This document shows positions 54,032-62,409 of a DNA stretch of 64,000 nucleotides, in pieces. Location of the stretch: assembly GCF_016889705.1 (NCBI RefSeq), contig NZ_CP069526.1:6200001-6264000 (forward strand), read 5' to 3'. The notes beneath the pieces were generated by a model. The model had not been told where the DNA came from and did not search any database. It was given only the letters and a program-made list of their open reading frames with translations. A program made the translations under genes and the position numbers. The DNA comes from Amycolatopsis sp. FDAARGOS 1241 (GTDB lineage Bacteria > Actinomycetota > Actinomycetes > Mycobacteriales > Pseudonocardiaceae). Positions within the stretch are counted from its first letter, which is position 1; each line of letters begins with the position of its first letter.

Positions 54032-55687
54032 CTAACATCGGGCGCGCAGCTCGCGCCTCAGGATCTTCCCGCTGGTGGTCTTCGGCAGCTCGGCGAGCAC
54101 CTCGACCGATCGGGGGTACTTGTAGGCGGCCAGCCGCTCCCGGCAGTACGCCACGAGCTCGTCCGGATCCGGCTGCGCACCGGGCGCCGGGCTCACGTAC
54201 GCCTTCACGGTCTCGCCGCGGTACGCGTCGGGCACCCCGACCACCGCGGCTTCCCGCACGGCCGGGTGCGTGTACAGCACGTCTTCGACCTCACGCGGCC
54301 ACACCTTGAACCCGGCCGCGTTGATCATGTCCTTCTTGCGGTCCACCACGTAGACCCAGCCGCGCTCGTCCATGAACCCGACATCGCCGGTGAGCAGCCG
54401 GCCACCGGGCAGCGCCTCGGCCGTCGCGTCCGGCCGGTTCCAGTACCCGGGCACGACCATCGGCCCCTCGACGGCGATCTCCCCCGCCTCGCCGAACGGG
54501 AGCTCTTTCCCGTCGTCGGAGAGGATCCGCACCACGACACCGGGCACCGGCAGACCGATCGACAGCGTGCCCGAAGCCGGGTCGACCGGCGCTTCCATGC
54601 CGCTGGGCACGACGACGCAGCCGGCCGTGGTCTCGGTAAGGCCGTAGCCGTTGTGGATGTAGTGGCCGAAGCGGTCGCGGAACGTGCCCACGACCGCGGG
54701 CGGCAGTGCCGCGCCGCCGGAATACAGCGCCTCGAACGACGCGAAGTGCTCCGGCGTCACGTCCGGGTGCGCCATCAGCGCCATGTACGCCGTCGACGGC
54801 CCGACCATGTACGCCGGCTGGTGCTCCCGCAGCGCGGCGAGCACCACGCCGGCCTCGAAACGGTACGCGAGCGCCAGCGTGCCCGCGATCTCGATGGCAT
54901 AGGCGATCTCGCACACCATCCCGGTGATGTGGAACAGCGGCGCGAGCGCGAACACCGTGGCACCGGCGCGGACCTCGCCCGAGCGGGCGAGGATCACCGC
55001 GTTGGTCCCGATGTTGCCGTGGGTGTTGGTGGCGCCCTTGGGTTTCCCGCTCGTGCCCGACGTGTAGCTGATCAGGGCGACATCGTCGAGGCCGAACCCC
55101 GGGTCGGGCGGCGGGTCGCCGGGTGTCGAGCGCGCGATCTCGAGCAGATCGGCCGCGCCGGGCGTCGCCTCACGCCGGATCTTGCCGAGCACGCGCTCGT
55201 CGTCGCGGGTCTGCAAGTCGAGCTCGCTCGTGGTCAGGGCGATGGCCAGGCCGTGCTCGGCAGCGAGCGCGCCGACGTACTCGTGCCACGCGTGCTGCGA
55301 GCAGACGATCGCCGTGACACCGGCATCGGTGAGCACGTGGGCCAGTTCCCCCGTGCGGTACATCGGGTTCACTGGCACCACGATCCCGCCGGCCTTCCAC
55401 GCGGCGAGCAGCGTGAGCACGAACTGCGGCACGTTCTGCAGCACCAGCGCGAGCCGGTCGCCACGGCCGAACCCGGCTGCCGTGAGGTGGCGCGCGACCG
55501 CGTCGGACAGCTCGTCGAGCTCGCGGTAGGAGACGCGGCCGTCGAAGTACGCCAGCGCGGCGGTGTCCGGGGCCTGCGCGACGCTCCGGCGGAAGGTGGC
55601 CAGCGGCGTGGCCGGCGCGAACTCCTGGGCGGCGGCGCGGCGCTCGTCGTAGCTCGCGACCCACGGCTTCGCGTCGTACCAGCTCAT
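54032..55687 (-). CDS. AMP-forming acyl-CoA ligase (FadD-like)
   Basis: 551 residues. P-loop SYTSGTSGKPKGATNTH, NGYGLTETT, the hinge LLTGDVGFMDERGWVYVVDR and the C-terminal LPKTTSGKILRRELR with the catalytic Lys are all intact. Activates a carboxylic acid with ATP and CoA. First gene of an operon with the lactonase and TetR genes; AGGGAGG precedes the ATG and the type 2 operator lies 19 bases upstream. Plays the part of LvaE in the proposed pathway. Confidence 0.9.
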   Translation of the reverse strand: MSWYDAKPWVASYDERRAAAQEFAPATPLATFRRSVAQAPDTAALAYFDGRVSYRELDELSDAVARHLTAAGFGRGDRLALVLQNVPQFVLTLLAAWKAGGIVVPVNPMYRTGELAHVLTDAGVTAIVCSQHAWHEYVGALAAEHGLAIALTTSELDLQTRDDERVLGKIRREATPGAADLLEIARSTPGDPPPDPGFGLDDVALISYTSGTSGKPKGATNTHGNIGTNAVILARSGEVRAGATVFALAPLFHITGMVCEIAYAIEIAGTLALAYRFEAGVVLAALREHQPAYMVGPSTAYMALMAHPDVTPEHFASFEALYSGGAALPPAVVGTFRDRFGHYIHNGYGLTETTAGCVVVPSGMEAPVDPASGTLSIGLPVPGVVVRILSDDGKELPFGEAGEIAVEGPMVVPGYWNRPDATAEALPGGRLLTGDVGFMDERGWVYVVDRKKDMINAAGFKVWPREVEDVLYTHPAVREAAVVGVPDAYRGETVKAYVSPAPGAQPDPDELVAYCRERLAAYKYPRSVEVLAELPKTTSGKILRRELRARC

Positions 55688-55705
55688 CCGAGTCCTCCCT
55701 TGGAC

Positions 55706-55719
55706 ACCGACCAGTCGGT
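55706..55719. promoter_or_regulatory. Operator type 2 (ACCGAC-YA-GTCGGT), copy 2
   Basis: ACCGAC-CA-GTCGGT, arms identical to those at 43440-43455, 19 bases upstream of the ligase start, over its promoter region. Confidence 0.75.
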
Positions 55720-55807
55720 ATGACGACGCTAGAGATCCGCCCGGTCACGCGTCAAGACCCGGGAGGCGGTCGTCCACTGTGGGGGGCACAGAGGGGCACT
55801 GAGGAGC

Positions 55808-55841
55808 ACGGGCGGGCACCGCGAAACCGGTGCCCGCCCGT
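55808..55841 (-). terminator. Strong hairpin terminator of the SDR operon
   Basis: ACGGGCGGGCACC (55808-55820) pairs perfectly over 13 bp with GGTGCCCGCCCGT (55829-55841), 8-base loop, seven bases after the SDR stop. Confidence 0.7.
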
Positions 55842-55847
55842 GAGTGC

Positions 55848-56618
55848 TCAGCCCTCGGGCAGCTGCTCGATCTTGCGCTGCAGCTTGTTCATCCCGCCGA
55901 GCCAGCGGTCGGTTTGCGTGGCGCGCAGTGCGTAGTACTCCGCGACCTCCGGGTGCGGCAGCACGAGGAACCGGCCCTCGTCGATGGCGGCGAACAGCGC
56001 GTCCGCCACCTGCTCGGGCTCGATCGCGGACGCGCCCATGATCAGCTCGCCGCGCGGGCCGCTGCTTTCGAGCATCGCCGTGCGCACGCCCTGCGGGCAG
56101 ATGGCCTGCACGGTGATCCCGCGGTGGCGGTAGGTCGCCGACAGCCACTCGGCGAAGGCGAGTGCGCCGTGCTTGGTCACGGAGTAGGGCGCCGAGCCGA
56201 GCGTGGTCAGTAGGCCCGCGGCCGAGGCCGTCGCGATGAAGTGGCCCTTGCCGCGCTCGAGCCACGCGGGCAGGAGCTGCTTCGCGGCGCGGACGTGGGC
56301 CATGACGTTGACGTCCCAGGTGCGGGCCCAGTCTTCTTCGGTGGACTGCTCGTCGCCGAAGGGGGCGATGCCGGCGTTGGCGCAGTAGACGTCGATCTCG
56401 CCGAGCGTCTCGCGGGCCGAGGCGAGGAGCTTGGTGACGCCGTCTTCACTCGCCACGTCGCCGACGTACGCTGTGCCGCCGACCTCGGCCGCGACCTCCG
56501 CCACGCGGTCGCCGTCGAGGTCGGCGACGACCACGCGCGCACCGTCGGCCGCGAAGCGCCGGGCCAGCGCGCGGCCGATCCCGCCGCCACCACCCGTGAT
56601 GACGACCCCGGCGCTCAC
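55848..56618 (-). CDS. SDR-family oxidoreductase
   Basis: 256 residues. NAD(P) motif TGGGGGIG, NAG, the active-site Ser in ATASAAG, YSVTK (Tyr/Lys), and a long C-terminus (EYYALRATQTDRWLGGMNKL) beyond the usual SDR core. VVVADLDGDRV with an acidic residue at the end of strand 2 favours NAD+. Its start overlaps the stop of the next SDR (ATGA), so they are co-transcribed from the type 1 operator. Likely oxidises a hydroxyacyl or side-chain alcohol. Substrate unknown. Confidence 0.87.
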   Translation of the reverse strand: MSAGVVITGGGGGIGRALARRFAADGARVVVADLDGDRVAEVAAEVGGTAYVGDVASEDGVTKLLASARETLGEIDVYCANAGIAPFGDEQSTEEDWARTWDVNVMAHVRAAKQLLPAWLERGKGHFIATASAAGLLTTLGSAPYSVTKHGALAFAEWLSATYRHRGITVQAICPQGVRTAMLESSGPRGELIMGASAIEPEQVADALFAAIDEGRFLVLPHPEVAEYYALRATQTDRWLGGMNKLQRKIEQLPEG

Positions 56619-57367
56619 AGGCCACCGCCGAGGGTCACACCGCCGTCGAGGACCACGGTCTGGCCGGTGATCCAGCCCGCGTCGTCGGAGAGCAGGAACG
56701 CCACCGCGCCGGCGATGTCCTCGGGCACGCCGAGGCGCTTCATCGGGTAGGCCGAGGCGACCTCCTCTTCCTTGCCCTCGTACAGCGCCGTCGCGAACTT
56801 GGTCTTGACCACAGCCGGGGCCACGGCGTTCACCCGGATCTTCGGCCCGAGCTCAGCGCCCAGCTCCTGCGTCAGCCGGATCAGCGCCGCCTTGCTCACG
56901 CCGTACATGCCGATGCCGAGCGACGCGCGCAGGCCGGCGATCGAAGCGACGTTGACGACCGCGCCGCCGTGCTCGCCCATCCACGCATCGCGGGCGCGCT
57001 TGGTCCACGCGAGCGGCGCCAGCACGTTCACGGCGAGGATCTTGGCGGCGGCAGCCGGATCGACGTCGAGCGAGGGACCGTAGACCGGGTTGATGCCGGT
57101 GTTGTTCACGAGCATGTCGAGCCGGCCGAACCGCTCGATCGTCTTGGCGACCGCCTCGTCCTGGTGCTCGGTGTCGTCGGCCTTTCCGGCGACGAACATC
57201 GCGTGGTCCTCGCCGCCCAGCTCGGCGACAGCCTCGGCCAGCGGCTCGGGCTTCCGCGCGGTGATGCACACCTTCGCGCCCCGCTCGACCAGGCCCTTCG
57301 CGATGGCGAGGCCGATCCCGCGGCTGGCGCCGGTCACGATCGCCACGCGGTCCTTGAACGAGTTCAC
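56615..57367 (-). CDS. SDR-family oxidoreductase (FabG-like)
   Basis: 250 residues, GTG start. TGASRGIG, NNTG, VNVASIAG, YGVSK and VAPAVVKTKF are the standard SDR blocks. ITARKPEPLAEA after strand 2 carries an Arg, favouring NADP+. First gene of a two-SDR operon. The palindrome CTAAGC-GCTT-GCTTAG lies 33 bases upstream. Confidence 0.88.
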   Translation of the reverse strand: MNSFKDRVAIVTGASRGIGLAIAKGLVERGAKVCITARKPEPLAEAVAELGGEDHAMFVAGKADDTEHQDEAVAKTIERFGRLDMLVNNTGINPVYGPSLDVDPAAAAKILAVNVLAPLAWTKRARDAWMGEHGGAVVNVASIAGLRASLGIGMYGVSKAALIRLTQELGAELGPKIRVNAVAPAVVKTKFATALYEGKEEEVASAYPMKRLGVPEDIAGAVAFLLSDDAGWITGQTVVLDGGVTLGGGL

Positions 57368-57400
57368 AGCACTGGTCTCCTGTTCTGCAGCGGACGGCGG

Positions 57401-57416
57401 CTAAGCGCTTGCTTAG
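57401..57416. promoter_or_regulatory. Operator type 1 (CTNAGC-N4-GCTTAG), copy 2
   Basis: CTAAGC-GCTT-GCTTAG, perfect 6-bp arms with 4-base spacer, 33 bases before the SDR start. Matches 42101-42116. Confidence 0.7.
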
Positions 57417-57593
57417 AGGAAAGGGTAACGGCGATCCGGCCGGACTCAAGCCACCGGCCCTGAGCTCACCCGTGAAAACACGGGATGTGACGAACCCGGC
57501 CACGCTCCGTACCGACCGAGACCCTTCGCGCACGCTGGAAAACCACGCTCCCGAGCGGGACGCCGGACCCGCGTCCCACCAGGCCACCAGTCC

Positions 57594-57609
57594 GACCCCG
57601 GGCGGGGTC
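57594..57609 (-). terminator. Short hairpin after the aconitase X operon
   Basis: GACCCC-GGGC-GGGGTC, 35 bases past the small-subunit stop. Weak terminator candidate. Confidence 0.4.
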
Positions 57610-57643
57610 ACCCGGCCGGGGTCACTTGTCCGCTGGTCACCCG

Positions 57644-58075
57644 TCAGCGCGAGAGCACCCGCACCAGCCCGTGGTCGGCGTCGACCTCGACCACGTCTCC
57701 GGTAGCGATGCGCGCCACCGGGTCGTCGTCGAGATCCGTGATCGCCGGGACCCGGGTCACGATCGCCCCGAGCGCGGCTTTCGTCGTGAGGTGGGTGAAG
57801 ACCATCGCGAGCGGCGCGGTGCCGAGCAGCCGCGTGGACTGGAAGAAGCCCGACCACCCGGAGGATCCCTTGGCACCCGGGAACACCAGGACTTTCCCGG
57901 TGAAGCAGACACCGAACAGTTCGTGCCGGCGTTCGATGATCGTGCCCGTCGCCGGGTCGATCCCGCCCCAGCCCGAGATCGTTTCGTGCGAGACCAGCGC
58001 CTCACCGACGACCCGGCCGGGAACGATGCCGCGGCCGTGCAGCAGCACGCCGCCGGCCTGCTCGGCCGCGGTCAC
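57644..58075 (-). CDS. Aconitase X swivel-domain (small) subunit
   Basis: 143 residues from the GTG overlapping the large-subunit stop (GTGA). The DUF126 swivel-domain features are VLLHGRGIVPGRVVGEALVS, the Ser-containing GAKGSSGWSGFF, and the tail DVVEVDADHGLVRVL. Works with the large subunit to form the active aconitase X (AcnX), known as cis-3-hydroxy-L-proline dehydratase in bacteria and phosphomevalonate dehydratase in archaea. Last gene of the five-gene operon. Confidence 0.87.
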   Translation of the reverse strand: MTAAEQAGGVLLHGRGIVPGRVVGEALVSHETISGWGGIDPATGTIIERRHELFGVCFTGKVLVFPGAKGSSGWSGFFQSTRLLGTAPLAMVFTHLTTKAALGAIVTRVPAITDLDDDPVARIATGDVVEVDADHGLVRVLSR

Positions 58076-59376
58076 CGGAGCACCTTCTCGGCGCGCGCGA
58101 GCGAGCCGCGCCACCGGCCGGTGACGGCTGCGTCGACACACTCCTCGAGAGTGCCGAACCACGCCTCGATCCCGAGGATCGCGGGCAGGTAGTGGGCCTG
58201 CTTCGCGGAGTCGGTCGCGAACACCTTCGTGCCTTCCGGAGCGACGCGCGACATCGCCGGGCAGGAGTCGGTGAGGACCCGCCCGCCTGCCCGCTGGATG
58301 GTGCCGGTCCAGCCGTTGCGGTCGGCGACCGTGCGCAGCGCGCGAGGGGTCATCAGCCACAGCTCGCACCCGGGCGAGATCGTGCGGCCCTCCAGCGCGC
58401 GGGCGACCCGGCCGATCTGCTCCAGCGAAGCGTGCGGACAGCCGATGAGGACGAAGTCGACGTCCTCGCTCTCCCCGATCGAGTTGAGCGATTCGTACAC
58501 AGCGCGGCGCTCGGCCTCGCCGTACCGGATCGGCGCGGGGATCGAGCGGCCACCGAAAGCGGCCTCGAGCGTCGGCGCGTCGGGGGTCCGGCCCGGCAGG
58601 TGGTACATCTCCACACCGCCCGAGGACGCGGCGGCAGCACCGAAGTGCTTGAGATCGGCCAGATCCGGCGTGCCGAGCTCGCCGAGGATGACCGGTCGCT
58701 CCTCCTGGACGACGTCGCCGGCGAAGTAGCCGAGCATCCCCCAGTCCTGGAACCCGTTCATCGCCAGCGTCGTCTCGATGAGGTGCGTGCCGTAGCGGTT
58801 TTCCACGTGGTGGTTGCCCCAGCACGGGATCCGCCCGGTCAAGCTCGCGGCGCCCGTCGAGGCGCCACCCTCGCAGTTGGTGCGAGCGCCCAGCACGGAA
58901 TTGGCGTAGACCACCGCCGAGGATTCCATCCAGGCGACGTGTTCCCCGTAGGTCGGGAGGTTGCCGACCTGGTACGGCGTGCAGGTGGCGAGCACGTTGA
59001 CGCCACGGCTGCTCGCGAACGACTCGGCCTCCGCCTGCAGGTCGATCTTGTGCTCGGGGTAGGGCATGATGCCGCGGGCGTCTTCGCCGAAACCGTGCTG
59101 CAGCTGGCAGGTCGGGACCCGCATCGGCGGGATTTCGAGGTCGTCGTCGCAGTCGAGGCTGATCACCGAGAACGCCTTCGCCCAGCCGCCTTCGGCGACC
59201 AGCTTCTCCTTGGCGGGCGAAGGCTGTGTCGTCGTGCCCGCGACGTTGCGGGTCTCGCACAGCCGCTCGGCGCCGAGCGCGTCGGCGTACCGGATCAGCA
59301 GATCCATCGCCGCCGCGACCGCGTCGCCTTCCGCACCATCGCGCATCCGCCGCTCTTCGTCAGTGAGCCGCACCAC
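58072..59376 (-). CDS. Aconitase X catalytic (large) subunit
   Basis: 434 residues. DUF521 features: LTDEERRMRDGAEGDAVAAA at the start, CTPYQVGNLPTYGEHVAW, ESSAVVYANSVLGARTNCEGG and the late LTDSCPAM. Cysteines at 132, 168 and 372 lie at the family's iron-sulphur positions (inference). A hydro-lyase: bacterial homologues dehydrate cis-3-hydroxyproline. The neighbours here (IlvD/Edd dehydratase, FAD oxidoreductase, sugar-acid-type MFS) do not match the known hydroxyproline genes, so the substrate may differ. Start GTG lies three bases after the FAD gene's stop. Confidence 0.87.
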   Translation of the reverse strand: MVRLTDEERRMRDGAEGDAVAAAMDLLIRYADALGAERLCETRNVAGTTTQPSPAKEKLVAEGGWAKAFSVISLDCDDDLEIPPMRVPTCQLQHGFGEDARGIMPYPEHKIDLQAEAESFASSRGVNVLATCTPYQVGNLPTYGEHVAWMESSAVVYANSVLGARTNCEGGASTGAASLTGRIPCWGNHHVENRYGTHLIETTLAMNGFQDWGMLGYFAGDVVQEERPVILGELGTPDLADLKHFGAAAASSGGVEMYHLPGRTPDAPTLEAAFGGRSIPAPIRYGEAERRAVYESLNSIGESEDVDFVLIGCPHASLEQIGRVARALEGRTISPGCELWLMTPRALRTVADRNGWTGTIQRAGGRVLTDSCPAMSRVAPEGTKVFATDSAKQAHYLPAILGIEAWFGTLEECVDAAVTGRWRGSLARAEKVLR

Positions 59377-59379
59377 CGC

Positions 59380-60669
59380 TCAGCCCTCCACGTTGTCGCG
59401 GATCCGGTCGCGCAAGGCGGTCAGATCGACGTCGTGGACATCGCCACCGAGGGTCAGGTCCAACGCGTGCGCGGCGGCGCTGCCCATCGCCGAACACGGG
59501 CCCATCACCCGGACGCTCGACAGCGCCGCCGCGTCGCCGTCGACGCACCGCCCGGCAGCGACCAGGTTCCGCGCGTCCGGGGAGGTCAGGCTCCGCAAGG
59601 GGATGTAGTGGACGTGGTCGGGCCCGAAGGGTTCCCACGCGTAGCCCGATGCCCGGTCGTGCAGCTCGACCGGCCAAGCCGTCCGCGCCACCGCGTCCGC
59701 GAAACCGGTGCCCCGCTGGACTTCGTCGAGCGTGAGCTGGTGATCGGCGGCCAGCCACCGGGTCTGCCGTCGCCCGGGCAAACCGTAGGCCAGCACGGAG
59801 GCTTCCTTGAAGGCCGCCGGGAACTCGGTGCGCAGGAACTCGACGACCCGGTCTGCCTGCGCCCGTCCGCGCAACTGCGCCTCGGTCGCGTCGACCGCGG
59901 TCAGCGGTGCCTCCACGTGGGTCATGTTCATCACGGCGGTGTTGCGCCCGGGGAAGAAGAAGGCGAGTCCGTCGCGGCGGATGAGGCCGTACTCATCGGC
60001 CTTCTCGTCGATGCGGGCAACCAACTCAGCCGCTTCCGGCTTGGCCGATTCGACGAGGCCGGTGAGCCGGATCTGCTGCGATCCCCACACCGTGCGCTCC
60101 GGTACGCGGCACGGCAGCCCGGCTTCCCACGCCAGCGCCGCGTCGCCGGTCGCGTCCACGAATCCCTTCGCGCGCACCGCGACCGGACCGTAGCGGCTCG
60201 AGAAGTCCACCTGCTCGAGCACTCCGCCGTCGCGGCCGACCCCGCTGATCGAGGCGCCCAGCACCACCCTGATCCCGAGCTCGGAAACGAGGTTCTCGAA
60301 CCACCGGCCCAGCGCCACCTCGTCGTAGGGCACGGTCTGGGTGTGGGTGCGGTTGTACGCGAGGTCGCCGGAGCGCTCCAGCGCCGGGAACATCTCGTCG
60401 AAGATCCCGTGCGTCAGCTGGTGGTACTCGGGAGCGTTTCCATAGATCCCGCAGAACAGCCCGATCATGGAGTTCACGCACTGTCCACCCAGGACGGGGA
60501 GCGCGTCGACGAGCACGACGTCACGGCCGAGCCGTTTCGCGTCGATCGCCGCGGTCAGACCGGCGATCCCGGCGCCGACGACGAGGAGGTCGGCCTCGAG
60601 CCGTTCTACGGAGCGGTCCGTGGGCCGGGTGACGGTGTTGACGCGCAGCTCGGTCAGTGCGTGGGGCAA
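59380..60669 (-). CDS. FAD-dependent oxidoreductase (FAD_oxidored family)
   Basis: 429 residues. The FAD Rossmann motif LLVVGAGIAGLTAA, GGQCVNSMIG after strand 2, GFVDATGDAALAWEAGLP, and the C-terminal NLVAAGRCVDGDAAALSSVR are typical of the PF12831 group. Starts with TTG (GGAG upstream), nine bases after the dehydratase stop. Probably oxidises a hydroxy group of the operon's substrate or intermediate. No membrane anchor. Electron acceptor not inferable. Confidence 0.84.
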   Translation of the reverse strand: MPHALTELRVNTVTRPTDRSVERLEADLLVVGAGIAGLTAAIDAKRLGRDVVLVDALPVLGGQCVNSMIGLFCGIYGNAPEYHQLTHGIFDEMFPALERSGDLAYNRTHTQTVPYDEVALGRWFENLVSELGIRVVLGASISGVGRDGGVLEQVDFSSRYGPVAVRAKGFVDATGDAALAWEAGLPCRVPERTVWGSQQIRLTGLVESAKPEAAELVARIDEKADEYGLIRRDGLAFFFPGRNTAVMNMTHVEAPLTAVDATEAQLRGRAQADRVVEFLRTEFPAAFKEASVLAYGLPGRRQTRWLAADHQLTLDEVQRGTGFADAVARTAWPVELHDRASGYAWEPFGPDHVHYIPLRSLTSPDARNLVAAGRCVDGDAAALSSVRVMGPCSAMGSAAAHALDLTLGGDVHDVDLTALRDRIRDNVEG

Positions 60670-60678
60670 GAGAACTCC

Positions 60679-62409
60679 TCAGGACGAAGTGGACGAACGG
60701 CGCAGCGTCGCGCCTTTGTCGAGCGGTTCCACGGCGCCGGCGTAGACACCGAGCCACGAACCGCGCCGGGCAGGCCAGGTCTGCGGGGGGCGCGTGGCCG
60801 GGTACTCCGCGAGCCGCCGGTCGAGTTCGGCTGGATCCACGAGCAGCTCGACGGTGCGGGCCGGCACGTCGATCGCGATCTCGTCCCCGGTGCGCACCAC
60901 GCCGAGCGGGCCGGGGACCCCGCCTTCGGGGGTGACCTCCCCGACGACGATGCCCTTGTTGACGAGCCCGGAGAGCTGCCCATCGGTGACGAAGGCGACC
61001 TGCTCGCTCAAGCCGGCGCCGTTGAGCGCGAAAACCACGCTCGAGGCCATGCCCATGCCCGGCGTGCCGGTGACGCCGAGCCCGCGGAGCACGAGCACCT
61101 CGCCGGGCTGCACCCCGCCGCTCTCGATCGCCGCGGTGGCCGCGGGCGCCGACTCGTAGACCCGCGCCGGGCCGCGGAATGCCCGGGCGCGCGTCTCGGT
61201 GACCGAGAGCTTCACGATCCCGGTGCCGGGGCAGAGACTGCCCCGCATCACCACGATCGTCGATTCCGGCCGGATCGGTTCGGCTCTGATCACGGCCGGG
61301 TCGACCACCACGCCGGCGAGGTTCTCCGCCATCGTCCGGCCGTTGACCGTCACGACCGAGCCGTCGACGACGTCGCCGAGCTGGGCCAGCACCGCACGGG
61401 CACCGCCGGCGTCGTCGAACTCCTCGATCGACGACGGCCCGTTGGGCCGCACCGCCGCGAGCGGGCCGACGTGGCGGCCGAGCTCCTCGAACAGGCCGTG
61501 CACGTCGAGGTCGCCGGGGAGTTCGGCGGCGATCGCCTCGAGGTGCTTCACCGCGTTGATCGACCCGCTGACGGCGATCACCGCCGCCACCGCGTTGCGG
61601 ACCGCACCCCGCGTCATCACGGTGCTGGGCCGCCGATCGGCCTCGACCGCGGCCATGATCGCGGCACCCGAAGCCCGGACCGCCGCCCACATGGTGTCGC
61701 TGTTGGCACGGGTGGGCGCCGTGCCGGGCAGTGCCATGCCGAGAGCTTCGGCGACGATGTGCATCGTGTTGGCCGTGCCCATGCCGGTGCAGACTCCGGG
61801 GCTGGTGATGGCCCGGTCCGACGCGGCGCACAGGTCTTCGAAGCTGATCGCGCCCGACGCCAGCTTGCCGGCATCGACGAACACGTCCTCGATGTCCACC
61901 CGGCGGCCGCTCTCGAGCGCTCCGCAGCTGTGGTAGCCGCAGGCGATGACCAGCGTGGGCACGTCGGTGCGCGCGGCGGCCATCAGCTGACCGGGCGTGG
62001 TCTTGTCGCACGAGGCCAGGCAGACCATCCCGTCGAGCTGCGCCCCGTCGACCACGGCTTCGATGTCGTAGGACACCAAGTCCCGGCCCGAAAGGACGTA
62101 ACCACCACCACGGCCGGCGGCCATGATGAAGTCGGTCGGGGCCACCGTCCGGATTTCGAACGCCAGCCCGCCGGCGGCATCGATCGAATCCCACACCGCG
62201 GTGGCGATCGCGTCGAGGTGGGAGAAGCAGGGGGCCAGGCCGGAGGAGGAGTTGACCACGGCGATCTTGGGGCGCCGGATCTGCTCGTCGGTGTAGCCCA
62301 TCGACTTCCACTGCGTCCGCGTCGTCGCCCATCGGGGCGAGCCGACCGGGTGGTTGCTGCGCAGTTCGGGTCTGGTGATCGTGACCTCCTGGGTTTCGGG
62401 CGGGATCAT
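60679..62409 (-). CDS. IlvD/Edd-family dehydratase
   Basis: 576 residues from the ATG overlapping the MFS stop (ATGA). The three iron-sulphur cysteines are C61 (APCFSHLD), C134 (LASCDKTTPG) and C207 (SPGVCTGMGTANTM), and K136 is at the metal site. C-terminal swivel: TDGQLSGLVNKGIVVGEVTP. The family dehydrates 2,3-dihydroxy acids, either branched-chain precursors or sugar acids. Next to an MFS carrier and far from ilv genes, a sugar-acid or related hydroxy-acid substrate is more likely than isoleucine/valine synthesis (inference). Confidence 0.87.
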   Translation of the reverse strand: MIPPETQEVTITRPELRSNHPVGSPRWATTRTQWKSMGYTDEQIRRPKIAVVNSSSGLAPCFSHLDAIATAVWDSIDAAGGLAFEIRTVAPTDFIMAAGRGGGYVLSGRDLVSYDIEAVVDGAQLDGMVCLASCDKTTPGQLMAAARTDVPTLVIACGYHSCGALESGRRVDIEDVFVDAGKLASGAISFEDLCAASDRAITSPGVCTGMGTANTMHIVAEALGMALPGTAPTRANSDTMWAAVRASGAAIMAAVEADRRPSTVMTRGAVRNAVAAVIAVSGSINAVKHLEAIAAELPGDLDVHGLFEELGRHVGPLAAVRPNGPSSIEEFDDAGGARAVLAQLGDVVDGSVVTVNGRTMAENLAGVVVDPAVIRAEPIRPESTIVVMRGSLCPGTGIVKLSVTETRARAFRGPARVYESAPAATAAIESGGVQPGEVLVLRGLGVTGTPGMGMASSVVFALNGAGLSEQVAFVTDGQLSGLVNKGIVVGEVTPEGGVPGPLGVVRTGDEIAIDVPARTVELLVDPAELDRRLAEYPATRPPQTWPARRGSWLGVYAGAVEPLDKGATLRRSSTSS

